A stretch of DNA of 64,000 nt from Amycolatopsis sp. 2-15 (GTDB taxonomy: Bacteria > Actinomycetota > Actinomycetes > Mycobacteriales > Pseudonocardiaceae). The notes beneath the pieces were generated by a model that did no database searches, was not told where the DNA came from, and saw nothing but the letters and a program-made list of their open reading frames with translations. Numbering within the stretch: the first letter of the stretch is position 1; every line of letters starts with the position of its first letter. This document shows positions 40,648 through 49,055 of this stretch, one piece after another. Position numbers and translations under genes: made by a program. The stretch lies in NCBI RefSeq assembly GCF_030285625.1, contig NZ_CP127294.1, positions 1,126,001-1,190,000 on the forward strand, in the 5' to 3' direction.

Positions 40648-42099
40648 TCAGTCGTTGTCATCGGCGTCCGCCTGCGACTCGGCCGGACTGGTGGCGACCC
40701 TGCGGGTGCGGCTCTGCTGGAAGGCCCCGAACCGGGTGCCGCTGTCGCCGTGGCTGCGGTTGGTGGGCCGCGGGCCGGGGCTCGGCGCCAGCTGGCGCGA
40801 CGCGGCGAGCGTCTGCCCACGCGGGCGCTTCGGCAGGCCGCCCGACTCGCCGAGCACGGGTTCCAGCGTGCCGCGCGTGGACTCGCGCTCCTCGGTGCGC
40901 ACGGCGCTGACCACCGCTTCGCGGCGCGGCTGAGCGTCCGAGATGGGGTCGGAGAAGGGGTCGGTGCGCGGCTGCGTGATCAGGTGGTTGGGGATGCGCA
41001 GGACCACGCCCGTGCCGCCGCGCGAGGACGGGCGGAAGAACACGTGCAGCTGGTGCTTGCGGGCGAGCTGGCCGACGACGGCGAGGCCGAGGCGCGTGCC
41101 GGAGATCGTGGTGAGGTCGAGCTTTTCGTTCTGCGCCACGGCGATCTCGGCTCGCATGAGCGCCTGCGGCTTCATGCCGAGGCCGCCGTCTTCGATGGTG
41201 ATCACCGCGCCGTTGTGGAGGTCCTCGACGTAGACGTGGACCTCTTCCGACGGCGCGGAGAACTTGGTGGCGTTGTCCATCAGCTCGGCCAGGGCGTGCA
41301 TCACGTCCTCGGCGGCGTATCCGGCGATGGCGCTGCCGCTGGTGGAGTGGATGCGCACCCGCGTGTACGCGCCGATTCGGCCCATGGCGCCGCGCAGGAT
41401 GCTCTCCATGCGGATCGGCTTGGCCCAGCGGCGGCCCGAGCGCGCGCCCGTGAGCACCGCGATGGAGTCGGCGAGGCGGCCGGCCTGGGCGGTGCTGTGG
41501 TCGACCTTGAGGACCTCGCCGAGCATGTCCTCGGGGCAGTGGTTCTCCATCTCGCGCAGGTCGGCGAGGATGCTGGTGGACAGCGCCTGCACGCGGCCGG
41601 CGGCGTTCGCGCACGCGGCCGTGGCGGCGGCGCGGCGGCGTTCACCCTGGGCGACCTCGTCGATGAACAGGCGCATGATCCGGTTCTGGAACGGGTCTTC
41701 CGGCAGCTGCGTGGAGTTGTAGACGTCGGCGGCGCTCGTGCCGTCGCGCAGGCGGTTGACCACGGCCGGCAGGGTCTGGTCGACCATCATGGAGAGCTCG
41801 AGGTTCACGGCCGTCATCTGCCGGGCCTCGACTTGCGCCCGGTGCTCGGCGTGGCGGGCACGCTCCTCGGCCTCGGTGAGGGCCGACGACCCGCGCGTGG
41901 CGAGGTAGACGGCGACGACGAGGGCGACCCAGGTGACGGCCGCGACGACCGCGACGAGCACCCGGTTCTGCTCGGGCACCTCCAACGTCACCCACGCCCA
42001 CAGCGCACCGGCGACGACCGCCGTCACCGGGACCGCGACCGCGGCCGGGACGGCGCGCCCGCGCTGCTGCGCGTGGCGGGCGGGCAGTTGTTCCGACAT
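40648..42099 (-). CDS. cvnA: Conservon sensor histidine kinase-like protein (CvnA)
   Basis: 483 residues. Two membrane segments (about 19-38 and 46-66), a coiled-coil region with AEERARHAEHRAQVEARQMT, then an HATPase_c domain with AELMDNATKFSAPSEEVHVY (N-box), EDGGLGMKPQ (G1) and GTRLGLAVVGQLARKH (G2). There is no convincing phospho-accepting His box, as in other CvnA. The C-terminal about 95 residues are Arg/Pro/Ser-rich and disordered. It heads cvnABCDE plus DUF1801. Confidence 0.95.
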   Translation of the reverse strand: MSEQLPARHAQQRGRAVPAAVAVPVTAVVAGALWAWVTLEVPEQNRVLVAVVAAVTWVALVVAVYLATRGSSALTEAEERARHAEHRAQVEARQMTAVNLELSMMVDQTLPAVVNRLRDGTSAADVYNSTQLPEDPFQNRIMRLFIDEVAQGERRRAAATAACANAAGRVQALSTSILADLREMENHCPEDMLGEVLKVDHSTAQAGRLADSIAVLTGARSGRRWAKPIRMESILRGAMGRIGAYTRVRIHSTSGSAIAGYAAEDVMHALAELMDNATKFSAPSEEVHVYVEDLHNGAVITIEDGGLGMKPQALMRAEIAVAQNEKLDLTTISGTRLGLAVVGQLARKHQLHVFFRPSSRGGTGVVLRIPNHLITQPRTDPFSDPISDAQPRREAVVSAVRTEERESTRGTLEPVLGESGGLPKRPRGQTLAASRQLAPSPGPRPTNRSHGDSGTRFGAFQQSRTRRVATSPAESQADADDND

Positions 42100-42588
42100 G
42101 GCTTCAAGTCCTCGCGTCCGGTTGGTGGCAGGCCGTGCGCCGGGTTGGTGGTCTCACTCGTTGTTCTGGCTCGTTGTTCGGGCTCTTCGCTGGTTCACGG
42201 CTTTCGGCAAAGCGCGGTTCTCGCTTCCCGCCGGTGGCGCCGCTCCCCCATGCCTGGATGACGGGACCCGGATATTAGCGCCATCACATCCAGGCTGCGA
42301 GCACCAGTGCCCTGGCGGGGTGCTAATAGGGCGTCGCCGCAGCGGTTTGACGTGAGATTTCCGGCCTGTCGCCACTCTTCGCGATTCCCGATGTGACGCT
42401 GCGTGTGATCAACGCGCGCCATGGGACCTTTCGCCGCGGTCCAGACCTTGGCGGACGCCGCCGGCTTCAGTTCGCCCGAACAGACCAGCACGTTCACCAA
42501 TTCAGCCCTGCGGGCCTACGATGGCGTGACCGAATTTTCGCCCCGTTCACTCGACGGGGACGGAATTGTTCTGGTTTGCCGAACGCGA
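42100..42588. other. Conservon promoter region, no gene
   Basis: 489 bp between cvnA and the GT87 gene, both on the minus strand. Short frames make no sense as proteins. It holds the 21-bp shared motif at 42387-42407 and an inverted pair TATTAGC (42273) / GCTAATA (42322). Confidence 0.5.
42387..42407 (-). promoter_or_regulatory. Shared 21-bp motif, copy 2
   Basis: CCCGATGTGACGCTGCGTGTG, two differences from the copy at 30938-30958; about 290 bp upstream of cvnA. Confidence 0.45.
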
Positions 42589-43824
42589 TTATGAATTCCG
42601 TCCGATGAGTGGGGAAAACGGTTTCCGTTCTTCGAGCACGACCGAAGCCGGTTGCGTCGCGACCACCTGCCAGGTGAGGAAACCGAGGGCGAGCAGGAGG
42701 TAGGAGTCGCCGATCACGTGCTGCCAGGGCGTCCACGCGAGCTCGCGGAAGTCACTGGACGGCACGAACGAGTGTGGCGCGAGGACGAACACGAGAGCGC
42801 CGACGGCCAGCGCCACGGCCTGGCCGGTGGTGCGGACGCGCGTGGCGAGAACGAGCAGCGCGGGGGCGATCCACACCCAGTGGTGCGACCACGAGATCGG
42901 AGAGAGGACGAGCACGGCCGTCGCGTTGACCACGAAGGCGAGCGGCTGGTCGACGCGGCGCATCACGACCGCGGCGGCGCAGACGACGAAAGCCGACAGG
43001 CCCAGCCACAGCACGTGGTACGGCAAGGAAGGCAGGTTGAGGCGGTGCAGCGCGCCTTCGATCGTCTGGTTGGTGGCGTACGGCGAGCCGCTGAGGCCCG
43101 CCGCGCCGGTGAGGCCACCGCCGAAGAAGTACTTCACGGAGGCGGCCGAGGCGACGAGGAAACCGAGCGCGGTGGCGGCCGCACCGGCGACGAGGGCGTT
43201 GCGGGCGGCGCGGAAATCCTTGGTGAGCAAGAAGAACAGCAGGAACCCGGCGGGGGTCACCTTGATCGCGGCGGCGATGCCCACGCCGAGGCCGCGCGGC
43301 CAACGCGGGTTCGGCTCGAGGCAGTCGACGGCGACCAGAGCCATGAGGACGAGGTTGATCTGCCCGAAGGTGATGGTCTCCCGCACCGGTTCGAGCGCGA
43401 GGGCGGCGACCGTGAGCGCGGTGGTCGCGATCAGCGCCGTCGTACGGGTGGGCCGCCAGAGCCGGCGGACCGCCGCGTGGAGAGCCACCCACAGGGCGGC
43501 GAGGGAGATCAGGTCCATGAGCACGGCCGCCACCGGCAGCGGCGGGATTGCCATGACCGTGAAGACGACGGCCGCGAACGGCGGGTAGATGAACGGCAGC
43601 GGGGTACCGGAGGTCGGCAAGGGAAGCGGGCCGTAGAGGTCGTCGCCGTGGAGAACGGCCAGCGCGCCGAAGCGGTAGATCTGCAGGTCGATCAGCCCGA
43701 AGCTGCCGACGGCCACGAGCACCGCCGCGACGATCACCACCGCCGCCCCGGCGAACAGGAGCGTGCGCTTCCTGTTGGCGCGCAACCGTTCTGCTTGCGC
43801 ATGCGCCCACGTGCCGATGTCCAT
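42589..43824 (-). CDS. GT87-family polyprenol-phosphate mannosyltransferase
   Basis: 411-residue integral membrane glycosyltransferase with about 10-11 membrane segments, of the GT-C type that adds alpha-1,2-mannose to lipomannan-like glycans from polyprenol-phosphate mannose. Family marks are the long first outside loop with GDDLYGPLPLPTSGTPLPFI and IYPPFAAVVF, plus NQTIEGALHRL and WSHHWVWIAPALL. ATG at 43822-43824 is chosen; a GTG at 43902 in the same frame is possible and would add 26 residues. Confidence 0.9.
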   Translation of the reverse strand: MDIGTWAHAQAERLRANRKRTLLFAGAAVVIVAAVLVAVGSFGLIDLQIYRFGALAVLHGDDLYGPLPLPTSGTPLPFIYPPFAAVVFTVMAIPPLPVAAVLMDLISLAALWVALHAAVRRLWRPTRTTALIATTALTVAALALEPVRETITFGQINLVLMALVAVDCLEPNPRWPRGLGVGIAAAIKVTPAGFLLFFLLTKDFRAARNALVAGAAATALGFLVASAASVKYFFGGGLTGAAGLSGSPYATNQTIEGALHRLNLPSLPYHVLWLGLSAFVVCAAAVVMRRVDQPLAFVVNATAVLVLSPISWSHHWVWIAPALLVLATRVRTTGQAVALAVGALVFVLAPHSFVPSSDFRELAWTPWQHVIGDSYLLLALGFLTWQVVATQPASVVLEERKPFSPLIGRNS

Positions 43825-43974
43825 GTCCGCAGTCACCTCGGGTTCCCGGTTCTGGTCGATCCGGGATCCGAGCCTGGCGGGAACGAGCTGCGCGTTGATC
43901 ACCTGAACGGCCTGGCGCGGTGGCCGTTCGGCCGCGATCGCGGCGGCGAAGATCAGCCGAATGGCCGATGCGGG

Positions 43975-44694
43975 TCAGGAGCGGCGGCGGGGTTTTTTGC
44001 CTTGCCGCTGGGGTTTTCTGGGCGGCTTGGGCGATTTGGGGTTGGCTTTGGCCTTGGCTTGCTTGGGCTGCTTGGGTTCCGGTGCTTTGCCGCGGGTGCT
44101 GTTGACGGTGCGGCCGCGGACGATGCCGATGAACTGTTCCATCAGATCCGTGGTCTCGTCCTCGAGCCAGGACAGCGCGACCTGCGATTCCGGGACGTCG
44201 GCGAGGGGCCGGTAGGTGAGGTCGCGGCGGTGGTGCAGCCGGGCGAGCGACTGCGGCACCACGAGCAGCCCCACACCGGCGGCGACGAGCTCCATCGCGT
44301 CGGCGGTGGTCTCCGGCCGGTGCTCGGCGAGCTTGCCGGGCGGGTGGGGCCAGTCGAGGGTGTCGTCGTGGGGATGGAGGAAGAGCTCGTCGGCGAGATC
44401 CTGGAGGGTGACCTCGTCGGCGGCCGCGACGACGTGGTCCTTCGGCACGACGATCACCGTGGTCTCGACGTAGAGCGGGATCGCGTGCAGCCCGGTGCGG
44501 TCGATGGGCAGGCGCAGGAGCGCGGCGTCGACTTCGCGGTCGTGGATCTTCCGGGTCGCTTCCGGTGGGTTGACCGCGTTGAGGATCAGCGGAACCTTCG
44601 GCAGGCGCTCCTGCCAGGTGCGGACCCACTTACCGGGCGTCACGCCCGGGACGTAGCCGAGCGTGAACGAGGGCGGTGCGTCCGGGCCGGTCAC
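43975..44694 (-). CDS. LysR-type effector-binding domain protein without HTH
   Basis: 239 residues: a LysR substrate-binding (PBP2) domain from the start (FTLGYVPGVTPGKWVRTWQ, LLRLPIDRTGLHAIPLY, VAAGVGLLVVPQSLARLHHR) and a Lys/Pro/Gln-rich basic tail (about residues 200-239). The usual N-terminal HTH is absent; the start GTG at 44692-44694 is only 38 bp from the divergent DUF5997 gene, so it cannot extend far. The basic tail might bind nucleic acid. Confidence 0.85.
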   Translation of the reverse strand: MTGPDAPPSFTLGYVPGVTPGKWVRTWQERLPKVPLILNAVNPPEATRKIHDREVDAALLRLPIDRTGLHAIPLYVETTVIVVPKDHVVAAADEVTLQDLADELFLHPHDDTLDWPHPPGKLAEHRPETTADAMELVAAGVGLLVVPQSLARLHHRRDLTYRPLADVPESQVALSWLEDETTDLMEQFIGIVRGRTVNSTRGKAPEPKQPKQAKAKANPKSPKPPRKPQRQGKKPRRRS

Positions 44695-44731
44695 GCAGGC
44701 CAGATTACCGACGGTGGTTACCCTGGGCCCC

Positions 44732-45103
44732 ATGACCTCGCGCAAGACCCCTCAGACGATGAAGCCCGCCACCGCCGCGAAGAAGCTCGGCGTGTACCTG
44801 GAGGCGACCCCCTCGTCGTTCCAGGAAGGCGCCGTCTCGCGCGACGAGCTCAACGCCCTGCAGACCGACCCGCCCGAATGGCTCCGCGACCTGCGACGCA
44901 ACGGCCCCCACCCGCGTCCGGTGGTGGCCGCGAAGCTCGGAATCTCCATCGGCGGGCTGTCCCGCGCGGGGCTGACCGAGCCCCTCACCACGGCGCAGAT
45001 CGAGGAGATCAAGGCCGCGGGACCGGACTGGCTGGAGCGGGAACGCGCTACGCAGGCCGAGGTGCGCCGGGAGGCGGCGAAGGTGAAGGGGTCGGAAGGC
45101 TGA
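44732..45103 (+). CDS. DUF5997 protein
   Basis: 123-residue protein containing MKPATAAKKLGVYLEATPSS and KLGISIGGLSRAGLTEPLTT, matching the small actinobacterial DUF5997 family of unknown role. Its sequence KLGVYLEATPSSFQ and ELNALQTDPPEWLRDLRR looks like a small helical DNA-binding fold. ATG at 44732; the M at 44759 is an alternative. Divergent from, and probably functionally paired with, the HTH-less LysR-type protein. Confidence 0.85.
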   Translation: MTSRKTPQTMKPATAAKKLGVYLEATPSSFQEGAVSRDELNALQTDPPEWLRDLRRNGPHPRPVVAAKLGISIGGLSRAGLTEPLTTAQIEEIKAAGPDWLERERATQAEVRREAAKVKGSEG

Positions 45104-45181
45104 TCGTGGGCCTTCGCGCCCTCGGGGCTTCTGCCGGCTGAATTTTCTTGGCGAAATCGCAGGCCAGAGGTCTGTTTTCAT

Positions 45182-45225
45182 ATATTCCTTGACAAGAATA
45201 TTCTACTCAGGGAATACTTCTCGTC
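45182..45225 (+). promoter_or_regulatory. Promoter and operator of the ArsR-SRPBCC operon
   Basis: TTGACA (45189-45194), 17-bp spacer and GAATAC (45212-45217); the expected transcript start falls on or next to the ATG, so the mRNA is probably leaderless. ATATTC-CTTGACAA-GAATAT (45182-45201) and the palindrome AGAATATTCT (45195-45204) overlap the -35 box, fitting an autorepressor site. Confidence 0.65.
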
Positions 45226-46029
45226 ATGAACGAGATCGCAGCAGCGTTGGGTGACGGGGCGCGGTGGCGCATCGTCGAGTTGCTGGCGGGGCGGCCGAGG
45301 TCCGTGGGGGAGCTTGCGGAGCTCACGGGGCTGCGTCAGCCGCAGACGACGAAGCACCTCCAGGCGCTCGCGAAGGTCGGAGTGGTGTCCGTGACGCCGC
45401 TCGGGCAGAGGCGGGTGTACGCGGTCGACGCCGTGCCGCTGAGGGCGTTCGCGGATCGGCTGGAGGTCATCCTCGACAAGGTCGAGGCGCACGCCGGCGA
45501 GCGGGACGTGCTCGAGCGGTACCGGGCGGCCGTCGAGACCGAGACGGCGGCCGCGGATCGGGAGAGGTGGGCGGACGGGCGGGAGTTCTCGTTCGAGCGC
45601 CTGGTGCCCGCGCCGCCGGACGTGGTGTGGCGGTACTGGGTGGAGCCGGCGAAGCTGGCCGACTGGTGGGCACCACCGGCGTTCTCGGTGGTCGAGGTCG
45701 TACTCGACCCGCATCCGCACGGCGAAGCCGTGGTGGAGTTCCGCGACGCCGAGGCCAGCTACCGGTCCGAAGGCCACGTTCAGGCAGCCACCGAGAACGA
45801 GCGGCTCGTGTTCGACCTGGCCGTGCTGGGTGAGGCGTCGTTCACGACCGAATACGACCTGGAGCTCGACGAAGTCGCCGAAGGCACCCACCTGCGGCTC
45901 GGGCTGCGCATCACCGACACGACCGTCGAGGCGGCGCCGCACATCGCCGGCATCGCGACCGGCTGGGGCCAGGTCCTCGACAACCTCATGGACACCATCA
46001 AGATCGACACCCTGGGAGCACAGAAATGA
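45226..46029 (+). CDS. ArsR HTH fused to SRPBCC (AHSA1) domain
   Basis: 267 residues. ArsR winged helix (about 1-85) with LGDGARWRIVELLAGRPRSV and LRQPQTTKHLQALAKVGVV; no cysteine metal site in the recognition helix. An AHSA1-type SRPBCC ligand-binding domain follows (about 115-265: FSFERLVPAPPDVVWRYWVE, WWAPPAFSVVEVVLD, GWGQVLDNLMDTI). So it is probably a one-component sensor of a small hydrophobic compound. ATG overlap with the RibD gene (ATGA). No ribosome site, consistent with a leaderless mRNA. Confidence 0.93.
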   Translation: MNEIAAALGDGARWRIVELLAGRPRSVGELAELTGLRQPQTTKHLQALAKVGVVSVTPLGQRRVYAVDAVPLRAFADRLEVILDKVEAHAGERDVLERYRAAVETETAAADRERWADGREFSFERLVPAPPDVVWRYWVEPAKLADWWAPPAFSVVEVVLDPHPHGEAVVEFRDAEASYRSEGHVQAATENERLVFDLAVLGEASFTTEYDLELDEVAEGTHLRLGLRITDTTVEAAPHIAGIATGWGQVLDNLMDTIKIDTLGAQK

Positions 46030-46613
46030 CCCGCACCGTTTCCGCCAACATCAGCATCACCCTCGACGGCCGCTACAACGGCGCGGGCGGCCCCGACGAC
46101 CTCGCCGCGATCGTCCCGTACGCCATGACGGAGGTCGCCCGCAACCACCTCGCCCGCCTGCACGACGGCGCCACCACGGCCGTCCTCGGCCGCCTCAACG
46201 CCGAAGGCTTCCTGGGCTTCTGGCCGACCGTCATCGACGACGAGGACGCCGACCCCCGCGACCGCGGCTACGCCAAGTGGCTGGTGGACACGGAAAAAGT
46301 CGTCCTGTCGACCACGCTCACCGAAGCGCCGTGGCCCCACGCTCGCATCGCCAACGCCCCCGCGGCCGACGTCATCACCGAACTGAAGGCCACCGGCGAG
46401 GGCGACATCCTGGTCAACAACAGCACCACCGTGATCAAGGCGCTGCTGAAGGCCGACCTCCTGGACCGCCTCTACCTCATGATCACCCCCGAAATCGCGG
46501 GCGGCGGCGAGCGCCTCTTCGACGACGGCCTGCCCGCCACGAAGTGGAAGCTGTCCCTGCACGAAACCGGCGACCTCGGCGAGATGGCGATGGTCTACGA
46601 CCGGGTCCGGTGA
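46026..46613 (+). CDS. Dihydrofolate reductase-family (RibD C-terminal) protein
   Basis: 195 residues of the RibD_C/DHFR-like fold, an NADPH-dependent reductase. Marks are VSANISITLDGRYNGAGGPD, DILVNNSTTVIKALLKADLL and MITPEIAGGGERLFDDGLP. Common as the second gene after ArsR or SRPBCC regulators in actinobacteria; the substrate is unknown. Translationally coupled to the ArsR gene. Confidence 0.93.
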   Translation: MTRTVSANISITLDGRYNGAGGPDDLAAIVPYAMTEVARNHLARLHDGATTAVLGRLNAEGFLGFWPTVIDDEDADPRDRGYAKWLVDTEKVVLSTTLTEAPWPHARIANAPAADVITELKATGEGDILVNNSTTVIKALLKADLLDRLYLMITPEIAGGGERLFDDGLPATKWKLSLHETGDLGEMAMVYDRVR

Positions 46614-46723
46614 GCCCTCGTCCATTGTGGAATCCCCGATGGGCCCGGCCCCGCCGGCGAGGTGACGAGGATCAAGGCCCACCCTGCTGGTGAGACGGCG
46701 GGCGCCCGCTAAACTGTGCCCGC

Positions 46724-46796
46724 GGGCCGCTAGCTCAGTTGGTAGAGCAGGAGACTTTTAATCTTCGGGTCCAGGGTTCGAGCCCCTGGCGGCCCA
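46724..46796 (+). tRNA. tRNA-Lys (TTT)
   Basis: 73-nt cloverleaf: acceptor GGGCCGC/GCGGCCC, D arm TAGCTCAGTTGGTAGAGCA, anticodon loop CTTTTAA (anticodon TTT), T loop GGTTCGAGCCC, discriminator A. The DNA just downstream is less GC-rich than the rest of the window. Confidence 0.95.
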
Positions 46797-46962
46797 CTCG
46801 TTCTTGCAGGTCAGCTAGGTATTTCCCTCCGGTGAACCCGGACTGTCCTGACCTGGTCGTGTGGCGTCCTGTCATCCTCGTGATGCAGTTTTACCTCGAC
46901 ATCGTTGGTCGAGGACACCCACCGGGCTCGCCGCCGCCGCTTGAGACGGAACCTGTCCAGGG

Positions 46963-47355
46963 CTACGTCGCGTCGGATGTCTCCGGGCTGAAGGTCAACT
47001 GCGGGGCAGCTTCCGTGTGAACGCGGACGTGACCCCAGTCGCCGGTGATGTCGAAGTAGCCGTCGCGGTATTGGAGGCTGTCGATGTTGCCAAGGTCCTC
47101 TTCGCCCGCGGCATCGCGGTAGGTCCGGCCCGAGCGGGCGATCCAGTCGATCTCCGTGGCGTTGCCAATGGTCAGCACGGCGTCGGCGTAGCAGTACTGC
47201 TCGTCGGGTGGCGGCGCATGGTAGCGGGGGTGACCTGGGGTGAGCACGAGGTCGAGGGTGAACGACACAGCGTCCGGGCGTTCGTTGAGCGCCAGGACGT
47301 AGCTGTCCTCCAGATGCACCTGGGCGAGGTTGGCGATGTCGGTGTAGTTCTTCAC
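46963..47355 (-). CDS. Conserved hypothetical protein
   Basis: 130 residues with beta-rich, acidic sequence: ALNERPDAVSFTLDLVLTPG, DEQYCYADAVLTIGN and YRDGYFDITGDWGHVRVHTE. It resembles small uncharacterised actinobacterial proteins but no family name is certain. GTG at 47353-47355 is proposed because the frame upstream (to 47706) changes composition; the full frame to 47706 is an alternative. Surrounding sequence is less GC-rich, fitting transfer next to tRNA-Lys. Confidence 0.55.
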   Translation of the reverse strand: MKNYTDIANLAQVHLEDSYVLALNERPDAVSFTLDLVLTPGHPRYHAPPPDEQYCYADAVLTIGNATEIDWIARSGRTYRDAAGEEDLGNIDSLQYRDGYFDITGDWGHVRVHTEAAPQLTFSPETSDAT

Positions 47356-47774
47356 GCCTACTGGTCCCAGGTCATCGGTGTGTGGCTGCCAGGGCTCTTC
47401 AGCCTGACGGGTTCCCGGACGGGTCGGTTCGGATACCTTCGGTGGACTACCTCCGTCGAAGTATTCCGACAAAGTGACCTTCACCGCCGCAGGCCCTGCG
47501 GGCCGCTCCGGGGGCCTGTCCGATTTCTCACCAGCGCGGGCACCCTTGAGCGCTTTGCCTGCCACGCCGCCGATGAACACATCGTCGAAGATCTGGGCTG
47601 CTTGGAGGGAGTGAACACGCAGACCAGCTGGCGTTGGCGGCGTTCGTTTACCGGAGAGGAAGGAGCGTTGCACCATTGTTTCCGACGTGAACAGCCGCAT
47701 AATCAAGCCGGCCGGGAAGAACCACTGATTGTCAAGCCTGGCAACGGAAATGGCCGGCGCGGTAAGATCGTTCG
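47356..47774. other. Stretch with no secure gene
   Basis: 419 bp of comparatively lower GC. The minus frame of the previous gene stays open to 47706 (with QAAQIFDDVFIGGVAGKALK), so it may be the N-terminal part of that protein or a degraded gene. Confidence 0.4.
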
Positions 47775-49055
47775 GTGTCGAGTGGGTCGGAAAAGAAAAT
47801 AGGCGGACTGTTCCGGAATCGCGATTTCCGGCATTTTTGGCTGGCTGACGCGATCAGCCAAGTCGGCACCAGGGTGAGTGGCACGGCGATCTCGCTGCTG
47901 TTCGTGATCACGCTCCACGCCACGACGTTCGAGGTTTCCGTGTTGCGGACGCTGCAGACGTTGGCGTATCTGCTCATCGGGCTGCAAGCGGGGGCGTGGT
48001 GTGACCGGGTGCGGAACCGGCCGGTGCTGGTGGGTGCTGATCTCGGGCGGGCGGTGGCGCTGGGGTCGATTCCGGTCGCCGCGGTGTTCGGGGCGCTGAC
48101 GATCTGACAGGTGTACGCGGCGGCTTTCGTCGCGGGGGTGTTGACGGTGTTCTTCGATGTGGCGCACCAGTCGTTTCTGCCGAGGCTGGTGACGAAAGAG
48201 GATCTGATCGAGGGAAATGCGAAGCTGAAGTTCAGCACATCCGCGGCCGCGCTGGTGGGGCCCGGGTTGGGTGGGCTGCTCGTGCAGTGGCTGGCGGCGC
48301 CGGTTGCCGTGCTGGTCGATGCGGTCAGCTATCTCTGGTCGGCGGCGTGGCTGAGGACGGTGCGGGTGCGGGAGGTCGTTGCGCCTGAGCATCGGGAAGC
48401 GGCGCTGCGGGCGCAGATCCGGGAGGGGCTGCGGTTGGTGCTGCGCCACCCGGTGCTGCGAGCCATCGCGTTGAACAACATGGTGTCGGCGTTGTTCTCG
48501 AGCGCGTACCTGGCGATTTCGACGCTGTTCCTGGTGCGGGTGATCGGGTTGTCCGCCGGGGCGGTGGGGCTGCTCGGGAGCCTCGGCCTGGTGGGGGCGC
48601 TGCTGGGATCGGTGCTGGCCCGGCGGTTGAGCAAGAAGGTTGGCGCGGCGAGGTTGCTGGTGACGGTCGCGGTGGTCGAGGGGCTGGCGTACCTGCTGGT
48701 GCCGTTGACCGGGCCCGGGTGGCAGCTGGCGTGGTACGTGGTGGCGGGGCTGTTCACGAGCACGTGCGTGATCATCGTGATCGTCGTGCAGGTCAGCTTC
48801 CAGCAGACGCTGTGCCCGGATCACCTGCTCGGCCGCATGAACGCCACGATGAACTTCCTCTACTGGGGTGCCGCGCCGATCGGCAGCCTGCTCGCCGGCG
48901 TGCTCGCGACCGGCATCGGGTTGCGTCCGATGCTGTGGGTGGCCGGCGGCGGGATGTTGCTGGCCGCGGTGCCGCTCGTCGCGTCGCCGTTGCGAAGGAT
49001 GGTGGACCTGCCCACGGGTGACGACGAGCCGGTGAGCAGCGAGACGTCGGGCTAG
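47775..49055 (+). pseudogene. MFS exporter interrupted by one in-frame TGA
   Basis: Two open frames, 47775-48107 and 48111-49055, are in the same phase and separated by only TGA-CAG. Read through, they give one MFS protein of about 426 residues with the EntS-like start LFRNRDFRHFWLADAISQVG, GAWCDRVRNRPVL and FDVAHQSFLPRLVTKEDLIEGN-type motifs. The stop (48105-48107) falls where relatives have Trp (LTIWQVYA), so TGG to TGA. GTG start at 47775; TAAGAT at -10 distance suggests a leaderless mRNA. Confidence 0.82.

Noticed and set aside
35492..42099. Natural-product biosynthetic cluster around the two P450s and the BTAD regulator
   Set aside because: No PKS, NRPS, terpene or tailoring core genes are present; the second P450 belongs to the conservon.
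42652..45141. An 829-residue plus-strand open frame
   Set aside because: Shadow of the GT87 and LysR-type genes; the opposite strand shows membrane segments and known motifs.
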